Below, piece after piece: positions 23,701 through 32,424 of a stretch of DNA of 64,000 nucleotides. A program made the position numbers and the translations under genes. The notes under the pieces were generated by a model, which was not told where the DNA came from, searched no databases, and was given only the letters and a program-made list of their open reading frames with translations. Numbering within the stretch: the stretch's first letter is position 1; each line of letters begins with the position of its first letter. The stretch comes from Nepenthes gracilis (Eukaryota; Streptophyta; Magnoliopsida; Caryophyllales; Nepenthaceae): assembly GCA_033239525.1 (NCBI GenBank), contig BSYO01000033.1, positions 921,501 through 985,500 of the forward strand, given 5' to 3'.

Positions 23701-26429
23701 TAGAGCTAGGGGCCGACCTTGGGGTTTGGCTCCCAGGAGGAGTGGAGGGCTCTCTTGGCCCAATTGGCCACCTACCTTCTTATATAGTATTTTTATCATG
23801 CCAGTTATTTCGCTTATCAAAATGGCTACCCAATTTAGAATTTGGGGCAGGACAGGAGGTGGATTGAACTTGCTATTGTCTAATTGTCGGGCAACACAAT
23901 CCTACTTTTATGAATTTGATCTTGATAACATTTATCCTCCAAACTTAAAGATTTTTGTGTACTTTTTAAGACTTAGCGAGACATTTATAAAATATTTTTA
24001 ATAGGTGATACTAATGATGCATATTCGAAAAATTGATTTGACCTGAACCTTTAATGACCTATGTATGAGTATAATCTAAATTCTTGAATCAATTTTCTGT
24101 GTAATACAAATGAAATAAAGCTCAGTTAAAGGTCATGAGGTTTTTGTCAAGGAAACTCTCTCAATAGTATATATTCAATTTGTCTAGAGGAAATTAGGAG
24201 ATTGACTAACCTGGCAACTAGTTGACAAGGAGACGAAGGACCATCACTAGAGAGTACTCCCAGTGATGAGTCATTGCTGTGTGTGAGACGACTATCTTGG
24301 ACAAGTGTTTGGTAGAATATTGAGATAAAATTCTTTATTCTTTTATGGCTTAATACCTTTCTTTTTCTGCTTACTCAACTTATGAATCCTCTCCCTTTTA
24401 TAGACAAAAGGCATCTAATTAAAATAGCTATCCTTCATATTTATGTATATATTCACAACGTATTTTGATTGGATTGGACGCATGTTTAAAATATAAGTTA
24501 TCACATCAATTTCTATTATTTAAAATTTGATACTTGATGTGCCCACCTGACACTTTAAGCCAGCGCCCAATCCTGCTAGTACCCTAGTTGTAATCCCTAA
24601 CTACGCCTACTTTGGTTGCTTGACGTAGCCTCTACTATAGCTATGTTTTCAGACGCTTTTTAGGGTTGGCTGTTTTCAAGCTGTACTTTTTAGGTTTTGA
24701 CAATTTTTTCAGAACTAGGGTATTGTAATTTCAATCTACATGATACAGTTTTAATCTGCTACTATAATTATTTGTCATACCAAAATAATTATTAATCTCC
24801 AGTAGACTGAATCAATATATTTGGGTTGGATCCTATATACTCTATATTGGGCTTGAACATATCAATCTAAATTAGACTGTTGACTAAGATTTTTTTGTTC
24901 GATTAATTGGGTCTAACATGTCATACAATGTCCCAACGTAACAATATATTAATTATAACATTGACAATGAAAGGAAGGTAAGAAACGAAAGTGTTGAATG
25001 GCACTCCCGTTGTTTCCTTTATCACATATGGTTACATCAACTCAAGCTGAATGAAATTATTTAGTAATGCTTACTATGATGAATAATTTTATTTTGAACT
25101 CATCTCAAGTTTGATGCCCGCCGCAGGAGCAAGCGCTGGATGAAGCAAACAGGAACCTTAGACATACGGCAAGTCATCTTCTCAGCTATTAATTACTCCA
25201 ATATTTTAGCTCTCACATTAGTAACATGTATGTAGCTCATTTTATTGTGATTAAGAGCCTATTTAGTTTTAAGAAAATTTAACAGAAAAAATATCAATAA
25301 AGGTACTTTTTATACCTAATTTACAAGAAAATATGCAATATAAAAAATATAAGAAGCCATAATATTAAGTATCTGTAATAACTTTTATTATTATTATTTT
25401 TCTTTGACAACCAAACAAATAAAATAATTTTTTACAAAACTATTTTATTTTTTATACGATTTTTGTCAACATCTAAACAAAAGAAAAACAAAATATATAT
25501 ATATATATATATATATATTCTTTTTCATATATATATATTTTTTAATATTTTTCTTTCTTTTAAATTTTTTAAGAACGAAGTAAGTCCTAAAGCTACTAAT
25601 TCCCAGTGGAACAAAAGAATGCTACGATTCCATAGCTATAAATGCAAAATAGTATATTTCAATACGCACATATTCAAATAATTAAAATAGGCTATCTTTA
25701 TAGTATACATGTATAAATTTAAATCTTGCTAACCTTGCGCGCACCTTACCAAATTTGAACCTCGTCTAATAATCCGCTATCTTCTGTTAGTTCATATACT
25801 CTAGCGTTTGTTGACTTCTATGTTTTGCAGCTGGTGGAAGCAATTCAAGCCACTTCCCTCCGGTGGAATTCAAACGGACATGATGTTGGGTACGGTCGAC
25901 AACCATCTCAGCTTCAGAGTGATGGCTTCTTCCAGCCATTGGAATGTGGACCAACACTACACATTGGGTAAGTTTTTTTTCAAGTATAACTCAATCGAAA
26001 GCATGCCACAATAACTATCAATACTTATAGTTGATAAAATATTACGATTATAGGATATTAAGGTTATCAAAAACTAGTTTTCTGTTAAACAGGACACCAG
26101 CATATCTTTTCCTTTAGGAGGACAAGATAATCGATCCAAGTAATTATAATATTTTTTAATATTAGACATAGTATAGTGTAAGCTTGTATAAATGTTTTGA
26201 AGTTTTTAATTTAATAACAGCTTTTTGAATCAAACTTTATAATTTTAAGTTTTGTTCTATAATAATATTAAATTGTTGGTCATTAGGCCAATTTAAAAGA
26301 TGAGAAGATATATTAATTAACTGATTATAAGTTATATTACTGAATTGCAGATATCATCCAAATTCAATGAATATTGCAGAAACAGAAGGATCAAATATGA
26401 ATAATTTTATATCAAGTTGGCTACCATAG
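2749..26429 (+). CDS. SEP-like: SEPALLATA-type MADS-box transcription factor, 3' seven exons (5' partial)
   Basis: Floral homeotic E-class transcription factor family; SEP proteins bind CArG boxes and bridge other MADS proteins in the floral quartet. Seven exons join in frame: 2749-2827, 5647-5714, 6080-6179, 9914-9955, 25127-25168, 25831-25967, 26351-26429. They give 181 residues ending in TAG. Exon sizes 79/68/100/42/42/137/79 fit the conserved MIKC pattern (100, 42, 42 for K-domain exons). The first exon completes the codon S-M as in SEP genes. The K domain includes [17 protein letters not shown] and [15 protein letters not shown]; the C terminus has FFQPLEC, PTLHIGY and the closing SWLP, resembling the SEP I/II motifs. 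The MADS exon (about 60 residues) is outside the window. The reading frame is intact, so it may be functional. Oddities: a GC donor after exon 25127-25168, a 15-kb intron full of retrotransposons, and ECGP where ECEP is usual. Assignment between the SEP1/2 and SEP3/AGL9 clades is not certain. Confidence 0.93.
2828..9913 (+). other. Introns of the SEP-like gene between exons 2749-9955
   Basis: Introns 2828-5646, 5715-6079 and 6180-9913, all GT-AG and AT-rich. I see no gene or mobile element with recognisable protein in them; a TA microsatellite lies at about 8630-8648. The 93-codon ORF at 9191-9472 lies in the third intron and resembles nothing I know. Confidence 0.7.
10042..10316 (+). repeat. 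Two-copy 126-bp tandem duplication in the large intron
   Basis: The stretch beginning near tttcatcttttacctttccc and running to gacatttattttaat occurs twice, offset by 126 bases, with only scattered differences (for example tggtattattcc versus tggcattattcc). It lies just downstream of the exon ending at 9955. The hydrophobic 100-codon ORF across it is a by-product of the duplication. Confidence 0.85.
10317..10743. other. Intron DNA left of the retrotransposon nest, no gene seen
   Basis: Contains an A-run at about 10541-10558 followed by about 140 bases of balanced composition (10559-10700) unlike the surrounding AT-rich intron. I could not identify it. It could be a fragment of an older insertion. 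Confidence 0.4.
10744..10903 (-). repeat. Element C left LTR, outer piece
   Basis: Aligns by eye with the right LTR near 24012-24125: shared blocks include gtgata, taatgac and acaaatgaaataaa. It is cut at 10903 by insertion of element A; the rest resumes at 17249. The outer boundary is tentative. Confidence 0.6.
10904..11770 (-). repeat. Element A 3' LTR
   Basis: Runs from tattgcgtcc to ggacccaaca. In element orientation it begins TGTTGGGTCC and ends GGACGCAATA, matching the end GGACGCAACA of element B's LTR. A TATA box reads on the - strand (cctataaaattcc, about 11360-11372). The last 210 bases on the + side match 17038-17248. Confidence 0.85.
11771..11790 (-). other. Polypurine tract of element A
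   Basis: Reads gcatgaggggctag on the - strand immediately before the 3' LTR. Element B has the same gcatgaggggctag before its 3' LTR at 51287-51300, which fixes A's orientation as -. Confidence 0.85.
12130..12744 (+). ncRNA. Element A: antisense unit next to the 3' LTR (conserved with element B)
   Basis: On the strand opposite to the element. Translation from about 12142 shares with B (- strand, about 50980 to 50720) the words WESVKE, GLA, EGGL and SC..(S/L)QA.VI. Downstream, both share caag/catgtacttttg-like DNA and a closing attaataaaag poly(A) signal (here 12739-12744). The ORF is short and open only to about 12376. It may be a coding remnant or a transcript with conserved sequence; I do not know its function. 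Confidence 0.5.
13126..13942 (+). pseudogene. Element A antisense ORF, first tandem copy (internally deleted)
   Basis: Antisense to the element. A TATA-like box (ttatttaaa, 13126-13134) lies about 115 bases before ATG at 13251, which opens with a serine-rich stretch ([15 protein letters not shown]) resembling the start of the second copy. After a frame change near 13400, a long frame runs to 13942. That part has an alpha-helical, coiled-coil-like region (about residues 25-115 of the 13403 frame) and a C-terminal block with [21 protein letters not shown]. The central PF04195-like domain seen in the second copy is missing. The family function is unknown; related extra ORFs are known in Tat-lineage elements. 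Confidence 0.65.
14308..16570 (+). pseudogene. Element A antisense ORF, second tandem copy with gypsy-type transposon (PF04195-like) domain
   Basis: TATA-like ctatttaag at 14308-14316, then ATG at 14399 ([11 protein letters not shown]). The frame to 14776 contains a domain that I read as the plant 'putative gypsy type transposon' family (PF04195-like): [14 protein letters not shown] followed by [19 protein letters not shown] at 14774 replaces a sense codon, since similarity to B continues beyond it (FRF...DWI). Later pieces are an acidic Pro/Ser/Val-rich stretch (about 15451-15900), a coiled coil (about 16050-16270: [19 protein letters not shown]) and a C-terminal [11 protein letters not shown] block at about 16350. 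A poly(A)-like caataaatg is at about 16562. Several stops and frame changes make it inactive as it stands. Confidence 0.75.
16571..17037. other. Element A: spacer next to the deletion junction
   Basis: Moderately GC-rich, no ORF of note, no similarity to element B that I could see. It lies between the end of the antisense unit and the truncated 5' LTR, where pol would stand in a complete element. Confidence 0.5.
17038..17248 (-). repeat. Element A truncated 5' LTR (first ~210 bases)
   Basis: Matches 11560-11770: shared words include cataggattttccaactcttggg (in pieces), ctgtttccttctggattggg and the end ggacccaaca. Only the element-5' part of the LTR remains; similarity stops near 17038. Confidence 0.8.
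17249..17963 (-). repeat. Element C left LTR, inner piece
   Basis: Aligns along its length with 24130-24815. Shared features are gacaa(a)aggcatct-like DNA, a - strand TATA box (ccttttatagacaaa, 17537-17551), tgcccacctg/agcac and attattaatctc.agt.gact. It breaks off about 100 bases before the expected LTR end (the right copy goes on to gggtctaaca) and passes into the antisense ORF relic. Confidence 0.75.
17964..19974 (+). pseudogene. Element C antisense ORF relic (PF04195-like)
   Basis: On the + strand, opposite to C's gag-RT. From about 17976 it encodes a decayed version of the domain seen in A and B: after a TAG at 18185, [21 protein letters not shown] aligns with A's [21 protein letters not shown] and B's ALEVPVARLQPNTIRYLVSLC. 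Acidic sequence ([13 protein letters not shown], near 18826) and later short helical pieces (19440-19770) follow in different frames. The location between LTR and pol is as in A and B. Confidence 0.65.
19975..20735 (+). pseudogene. Element C: RT connection and RNase H segment, inverted relative to RT
   Basis: The + strand translation gives, in order: [18 protein letters not shown] and YLYLA (connection), [23 protein letters not shown], then RNase H with [14 protein letters not shown] and YDSELVVN followed by a stop. These are successive parts of a Ty3/gypsy polymerase, but on the strand opposite to the RT palm at 20735-21480. The piece starts just where the RT frame on the - strand stops. Confidence 0.8.
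20735..21480 (-). pseudogene. Element C reverse transcriptase remnant
   Basis: Read on the - strand with frame shifts and stops. Recognisable blocks are [52 protein letters not shown], then YMNDMSVKS where YVDDMLVKS is expected, and [18 protein letters not shown]. The catalytic second motif has lost one aspartate (Y-M-N-D). Closest in style to the RT of element B. Confidence 0.85.
21790..22175 (-). pseudogene. Element C aspartic protease remnant
   Basis: The - strand encodes [13 protein letters not shown], equivalent to the protease active site (D-N-G-S in this lineage as I know it), with the glycine changed. After more decayed sequence it reads [17 protein letters not shown], a block typical of the end of Tat-lineage proteases and also present in element B (VDLPSVYNAILERPRL near 43450). 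Confidence 0.7.
22600..23430 (-). pseudogene. Element C gag remnant
   Basis: The - strand encodes [14 protein letters not shown], then [15 protein letters not shown] (a gag block that B has as LPSKFKMPNLNEYDG), [25 protein letters not shown] and later short gag-like words. Stops and shifts occur throughout. Confidence 0.75.
23431..23949. other. Element C: leader between 5' LTR and gag
   Basis: No confident ORF. No clear primer binding site like that of B was found at the LTR edge, which leaves the inner border of the right LTR uncertain. Confidence 0.4.
23950..24918 (-). repeat. Element C right LTR (5' LTR in element orientation)
   Basis: Ends gggtctaaca at 24918, equivalent to ggacccaaca of A. 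It carries a - strand TATA box (cccttttatag, about 24393-24403). The body aligns with 17249-17963, and the part near 24012-24125 aligns with 10790-10903. The left border is approximate. Confidence 0.7.
25169..25830 (+). other. GC-AG intron in the SEP-like gene
   Basis: The exon 25127-25168 must end at ACG to keep the invariant 42-nt length and the frame into LVEA at 25831. The intron then begins gcaagt, a GC donor with otherwise good consensus, and ends ttttgcag. No GT gives the same frame and length nearby. GC-AG introns are a known minor class spliced by the major spliceosome. Confidence 0.85.
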
Positions 26430-28392
26430 TAAGAATTCACCTATAATGGTTATGTGTATGTTATAAGAATGCATTCAAAAACTTGCGTACTTGCTATATG
26501 GTATGAATCATATATCCCATAAAATTTTTGTATTTAGTACCATGCCTGCTATAACTGCAATCATATGTATGCATGCCGAAGCATGCCACTCTATTAATTC
26601 GATTTACGTGCTTGCAAGATAGTGTTCTTTTAAAATTTATCATTTTTCATAAAATATATGTGTGAAATTATCTATATTATTGTATGAGATTATCTGTGTC
26701 ATAATTGATTGAGTTTGTAAGTTTTTGTAATATTGAGGTATTTATTTTAAAAAAGGCAATTTATTAATAACAAATAAATGCCTTAATAGAATTACTCGTA
26801 AATTTTAAACATGACTTATTTTTCACTTTCTTTACATTCGTTTAACCTTCTCTCTCAGACAAGCTAATTTACTTGCCACACTTGCGACTACAAGAGTCAG
26901 CCTAGATTGGATTGGCCATGGCCAACATCCATTGCCACCATCATCTCCTCTTCATTCTTTATACTGGTGGGCTTTTTGTTTCCCCTCGTCTTTATACTTG
27001 TGGCACCACTAGAGTTAGTCCGGTGGACCATGGCCAACCTCCTGCCACCATCACCTCCGCTTCATCCTTAATTCTCTTGGTCTTTCTTTCTTCCTCTATT
27101 CTTTGAAAACAGTTTTCAATCCAATCTGATACAGTTCTTAGCAAAAAATTGAGATTGATTGTGTTTTGCCATGTTAAAAAGAATTAGGGGATCTCTAATT
27201 TTAAAACATTTATACCCTTTTACATTGCGAAAGTAAAATATGTTAAAATATATAATAGATATAAAATATATTCTGATTTAAATGTAAGTCAAAAAAATTT
27301 GTAAAGCAAATTATAGCACCAAAATATATAACAATAATAAGAAAATTAACACGTAAATTTTTTATGACAATTTTAATAACCAATATTTATAGAGTAAAAT
27401 CTTTTGAGTTTTTATAGTTAATAAAAGTAATGTAATAAAAAAGTAAATTTATAACTCAAATAATACATATATATTAAATTTTAATAAATTTACTCCTAAC
27501 TTATGACTCGTATTAAGAAACTTATTAGATTTATTTCCAATAACGAACTTAGAAACCTTTGGCTCTTTTTATTAGTTTTGCTTCATTTATCATAAAATTT
27601 TCGTACACTGTTAGATTCAAATATATACCTTACCTACATTCCAACAAAAACTTACAAGTTAAAATTAGTGTGCAATATAATAGAAAAATATATTGTATGA
27701 GAAAACTTGATTGTTTATCATAAGAGTAAAGGAATGATTTTCTCAAATGATAGTTATTTATTTTTATTAAGGAAAGCTTTTAATATGACAGTCATTTTTT
27801 ACTATTTTCATATCAATATAAATATTTAAAAGTGAGGTAATTATAAAAAAAATATTAAAAATTAAGTTAAAAACATACGACCGTAAGAAAATAATATCTC
27901 AACACTTTGTGTGCCGCATAGGTGCATTTTAGGGGCAGAAGTTTTAGTAACAAGTCTACGTTCCAATGCACATGCGCCATTTGGTTGCATATCATGTGCG
28001 AATATTTTAGATAAATTGTACTCATATATGGCTTAAATGTATAACAAATATGAATATTTTGAATAAATGATGCTGTGCAGTTCAAATGTACATTAGAAAT
28101 AAATATTTTGAATAAATTACGTACATGGGCTTATTATGTACAAATCAAGCATAAATTCTAAAAAATGACATATTTGCAAACAACAAACATATATCCAACA
28201 TTTAAAATTATTTTAAAATATTTATTTTATTTAATAATAAAATATATTAATATAAAATATTTTTAACATATATCAAATTTATTAGTATAAAAGGGGAGGA
28301 AGAGCAAATGCGAGAGAGAAATTAAGGACGATGTAGAACGTGGCACGTAGTTTAGATGAGATAGTACTGTAAGAAAGAATAAATTGTGCCTG
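26430..28392. other. Intergenic DNA downstream of the SEP-like gene
   Basis: 3' UTR and AT-rich spacer. No gene recognised. An imperfect direct repeat (ccatggccaac...gccaccatcatctcc) occurs at about 26918 and 27029. Confidence 0.5.
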
Positions 28393-29422
28393 TGTTGCGT
28401 TTTGGATCTCGACGGGTTTAGTACAATACAAGTATTTGTGAGTGTAGGATGCGGAGAATGAGAGATTAAAATCGAATTTTATATGAAAAATTTATCTTTA
28501 ATGGGTAGGACAAATCACGAGACTCTGAGCCTTTAGAAATGCTTCACTATGAGTGAATGTTTTTACAAAGTACAAGCTTTTTGGTGGATTCCTTCCTTAT
28601 CTCTTGTTTTGTATTTCTCTTTTTAGAAAGGTCTATCGCTGGGAAGCTTTGTCGCCATTTTGTTCCTTCTTGTCAAGAAGAGAAAAGAAGAAACCAAGAG
28701 AGAGTCCTGAGGCATGAGCCTCTACTGAGTATTTATAGGAGAAATTATGCCGTTGGGGATAAGACACGTGACAGCAGACGGGTGGCCGAGAGACTATCCA
28801 CTGTCCCATTGGTCACATCCAATGTTGCTGGCGTGTGCAGGGTAACAAGCTGCTGGCACCGCTGGCGCTGCTGGTAGGGCCTCAGCATGTCAGTCGTGCA
28901 GACTCTAGACGTTATTCTTAATTTGATTAGGCGTGCTCTGTGGAGGCGGCGTCTGGAAATGGTTGCAGGTTCTTTGAAAATCGGTGAAATTGCTTAGTTG
29001 GCGCTCTTGGCCATGTACGAGATAGTTCTCGCCCTTGCGCGGCGTGTCTTGTTCCTTTGTGAGTTCCCGGACTCGTTAAAAAAAGTAGCTCTCGGATACT
29101 AACTGTCTTTTGGAGGATTTTTGGTCATTTGTGGAGGGTCCTCGGGTCTCTTCTTTTGATCCTCGTACCCGGACGTCGTCTGCTATTTGCGATATCCTCG
29201 AGCTCCTTTTGGTTAAAGGGACATCTCAGACCTTTGTCGTAATTTTGGCTTTTGGGACACTAGCCTGTGTTTTGGGCCTCTTGAGCCAGTCTAGCGTAAG
29301 AAGCTAGTCTGGTTTTGGACCTCTTGATCCGTGGACATATTTCTAAATTTTTTATTTAGACTTTTTTTTTTTATCATATTTTATGGGCATTTATATTAGG
29401 ACACAGCAGCTTGTAACACTAA
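28393..29422 (-). mobile_element. LTR without internal region (solo LTR candidate), Tat/Ogre-type
   Basis: A roughly 1-kb GC-richer island in AT-rich DNA. The left edge tgttgcgttttggatc reads on the - strand as gatccaaaacgcaaca, close to the LTR end of B (gatccaaggacgcaaca). The right edge is near ttgtaaca (29411-29418) or actaaca (29416-29422), i.e. TGTT in element orientation. A - strand TATA box (cctataaatactc) is at about 28726-28739. No pol sequence adjoins it. No matching target duplication was found (gcctg on the left, ctaac or aatgg on the right), so it is old or its borders are a few bases off. Confidence 0.6.
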
Positions 29423-30709
29423 CAAATGGAGCTTACTGTATTTGATTTGATGTTAAAAATTACGGATACAAATCTGAGAAAGAATAAAACGTGATATATA
29501 TAAATTGAGAGAGAGGATAAGAACACTCATAAATTGATTGCGGAGGAACTCGAAATATTAAAAGGCAGTCCCTACGAGCTTCAGAACGATCTGTTCGGAT
29601 TTTTGGGTAAATCAATTGCAAATAGTCTTACTGTATCATATTACGTTATAAATTTGTAGGTACCATTCCTTTTTCCAATTAATTATCAATATCATGCACA
29701 TAATAATTATCAATATGATATAAATAGTATAATTTATAACAAAATAATAATTATCTATAATATAATGTAATATAATAACAGTAAAAAGGTATCAGAATAA
29801 TATGCTCAAATCATGGGAAAGTAGCTGCCGAGAGTCATAAGCGTTTATATTTTTAGACTAATTCATCGGTATTGTTGATATTTTTTATGTGTATTCGAAC
29901 TATTTAATAATTTAAAAATTATTTAAACTACTTGATAAGCTAAAAACTCTGAAAATATCTATCTAGCCACTATCTGTAAGTTGGTGATTCATTTTTTTAA
30001 CGGTATAAGATTACGGTTTCATGTGATTTTTTTATTACTTAAAAATTCATAATTTTATATTCTACTTTAGTTTCATTTAAAAATAAGTTAACTCTAAAAA
30101 ATTATGTTATTCTGCTTACCAATTAAAGTCCTTTCTCACCGTCCAATAAAGACAGCGTGTAGGGCAATCGTCAGTAGGAAATAACAGTTCAATCACCAGC
30201 TATGCTAGGGGATTTAAAATAATGCTAAGTCCAAGACTCCAATGTTTCCAAATGGTATTTGAGTAATCAAGGCTCCATTTTTGTAAGAAAAAAAATAGAA
30301 ATTATTATTATTTATTTAAAATATTTATTTTTAAATAAATAATTATAATTTAATTATTTTTATAAAAATTATAAAATTAATTACTATATTTAAAAATAAA
30401 CTACTTAAATTTTTTTAAAAAAAAATTGAGAAGCGTGGGAAACGAGTTTTTATATTTAATCCCCTTTTTAAAAAAAAAAGAAAAAAAAAAAAGAAGTCTA
30501 TTCCTGCCACGTATGAAGGATAACGTCAATGTCAAGTGGTGGGCGCTCATCCTCGTGACTTTTACGCTTTTACCTTGACAAAAAAATCATCGAACAGTGT
30601 CCTACACGCGCAAGCATGTCGCGTGGCGTGTATCTTCCCCTTCGTTGCGTTCGGATAAAGCCTCCGAACTCCAAAACAAGTGGATAATCGCTTACAACCT
30701 CTTTAATTG
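29423..30709. other. Intergenic DNA upstream of the membrane-protein gene
   Basis: Mostly AT-rich with poly-A and poly-T runs near 30280-30495. A short coding-like patch at about 29537-29608 (translation includes EELEILKGSPYELQNDLFGF) is not attached to anything I recognise. The last 150 bases are presumably promoter and 5' UTR of the next gene. Confidence 0.4.
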
Positions 30710-32424
30710 ATGGGGATGAGTTTGATAGTTGAGAGGATGAGGAGACAAGATCAGCAATCCAGGGTCTTCTCCGAGCTGTCTTCGCTTTTATTCAATATTA
30801 TCCGATCTCCGCCTTCGCCGATCCAGTTCTCAGATGATAGGCCTCCGGTGTTGTCGCCGCTGCCGCTGAGGAGGCGTCAGGTTCCGGCGATGCCGCAGAT
30901 AACTCCGGCGGGATTTGCGTCGTTGATGTTGGGGATTTCCTTGACTTTGATGCTGTGCGGATCGGTTACTTTCTTTATCGGATTTATATTGATGCCTTGG
31001 GTGATTGGATTTGCTATGGTGTTATATTTTGTTGGATTCGTTTGGAGCCTTTCCGTTTTAGGACGCTCGATTGTTTGCTACGCTACCTCCTCGTCGTGTT
31101 CGTCACCGCCTTCGCTGCAGAATGATGTTCAAGGTCCAGGTGAGATTCGCTGGTACTTGATTTTTCTATTCTGTTCCATTCTCATTTTTTCACCGATTCG
31201 TCTGATTATGTTCACAGTTCTTGGCTTTTTTCCCTGTCATTTTTCTATATTGTTGATTCTGAAATGAATTTTCTATTCATTGTGAATCTCTGAAATTTGG
31301 AGGCATAATTTTGCCTCTATCAGAAACAATAACATGAGACCATCAACGACCCCGTAAAGTGAGACGATTTTTACTCGAAACACAATCCTCTGTTTTTCAC
31401 ACATCATCCTTTGTATTTGAGCTAATACTGTTTCTGTTGTTAGGTTTTCGTAGTTCGTAAGTTTTCTATCTGGAGGATTTTTCTCAGTTGACTACGAACT
31501 AAACAATATTAATGATTGACACAAGCACCATTCTTTGCATTTAAACAGGCTATTTGCGCAAAATTGTCAATTGTCCTTCTCCAAGTGCTCTGGCTCTCCC
31601 CCATGCAACCTTTCTACTATTGAATGAAGACATTTATTAATCCCTTGCTGCTAATTTTTTTGGTCAATTGTCATTGGCATAAAAGGGGGATAGTGTTTTT
31701 TGTGAGGGTTCCCACTTGATGCCAATCTATACGGGCTTCGTGCTATGGTTATCAATGACTCAAATAGAGTGGTTGGAGTATGCCATCTATCTCAGTCAAT
31801 TTCTGAATTCTGAAAGAAGGTTTATTGTTGTTTTTAAATATCTCTAGGTGAACTTTTGTAGGTTTAAGCAGTTTCTCATGCCATCTTGGCTTTCTATGAT
31901 TTTTTTAATGGGGTGAAAAGATAAATGGCTTATGCATTCTACTCAAAAATCGCATGCCTCTTTTTATATTGGTTAGAATTCTTCCTTTAGGTGGGTAAGT
32001 CACCTGTGAAGCAATGTGTGTTTTCGGAGTTATGCTACATATCCATATGAGGTGTTGCAGAAAATTGTGTTTAGTGCATGCTTGATGGTTGGACACTGCA
32101 GGAATAGAAATCTGATTTCTCAATTATTGCAAACCCAACTAAAATAGGATGCAAATGTGAAATGTTTACTGTGATGCACTGGATATCGGAATTTACTTCT
32201 CTCTTTCCTCCTTTTTTTGGGGAAGATGGGAATCGGAACCTATGGGATTGAACTCAGATTATTGACCCGGGTAGCCATAGATTTCCAGTAAATTTACTAC
32301 TAGCTATTTCGTTTCCCAAGCAGCTGAGTAAAAAAAGGGAAAATAATGACTGACATCAAGAGCAACTAATTGGTTATGTTTTCCCCTCCTGAAAATCTGT
32401 ATTGCAGCATGGAAGTTTATGTAA
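30710..32424 (+). CDS. Small plant membrane protein, two exons
   Basis: Exon 1 30710-31139, exon 2 32408-32424; together 148 residues. The intron has a ccag/gtgaga donor and a tattgcag acceptor. Exon 2 codes only for the end: PAWKFM and stop. I recognise the protein as a plant-specific family of small membrane proteins with a start like MSLIVERMRR and a C-terminal PAWK motif, of unknown function. Two or three hydrophobic segments lie at about residues 65-120 (GFASLMLGISLTLMLCG, VTFFIGFILMPWVIGFAMVLYFVGF). Start: ATG at 30710 or in-frame ATG at 30716; the second fits the family start better. Reading through the donor would give a longer false C terminus, so the splice is preferred. Confidence 0.75.

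Larger units (their letters stand above)
10744..24918 (-). mobile_element. Element C: degenerate Tat/Ogre-type Ty3/gypsy LTR retrotransposon, split by element A
   Basis: Element inside the 15-kb intron. Two copies of one LTR flank it: left copy split as about 10744-10903 and 17249-17963 by the insertion of A, right copy about 23950-24918 ending gggtctaaca. Between them on the - strand are gag (about 23430 to 22600), protease (about 22175 to 21790) and reverse transcriptase (about 21480 to 20735). A connection/RNase H segment lies on the + strand (19975-20735), and an antisense ORF relic is at about 17960-19970. All reading frames are broken by many stops and shifts. A possible target duplication is tgtcg (10739-10743) and tgtca (24919-24923), four of five matching, so the left end is tentative. 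LTR TATA boxes read on the - strand (about 17537 and 24395), which agrees with gag-pol direction. Confidence 0.8.

Noticed and set aside
24919..24930. An 11-base match tgtc(a/g)tacaat at the outer edges of element C as a long target duplication
   Set aside because: Ty3/gypsy elements make 5-bp duplications; I kept only the 5-base version as tentative and treat the rest as chance or LTR sequence.
28557..28877. 106-codon ORF starting with a hydrophobic stretch
   Set aside because: Lies inside the solo LTR candidate and crosses its TATA box on the other strand; not a plausible secreted protein gene.
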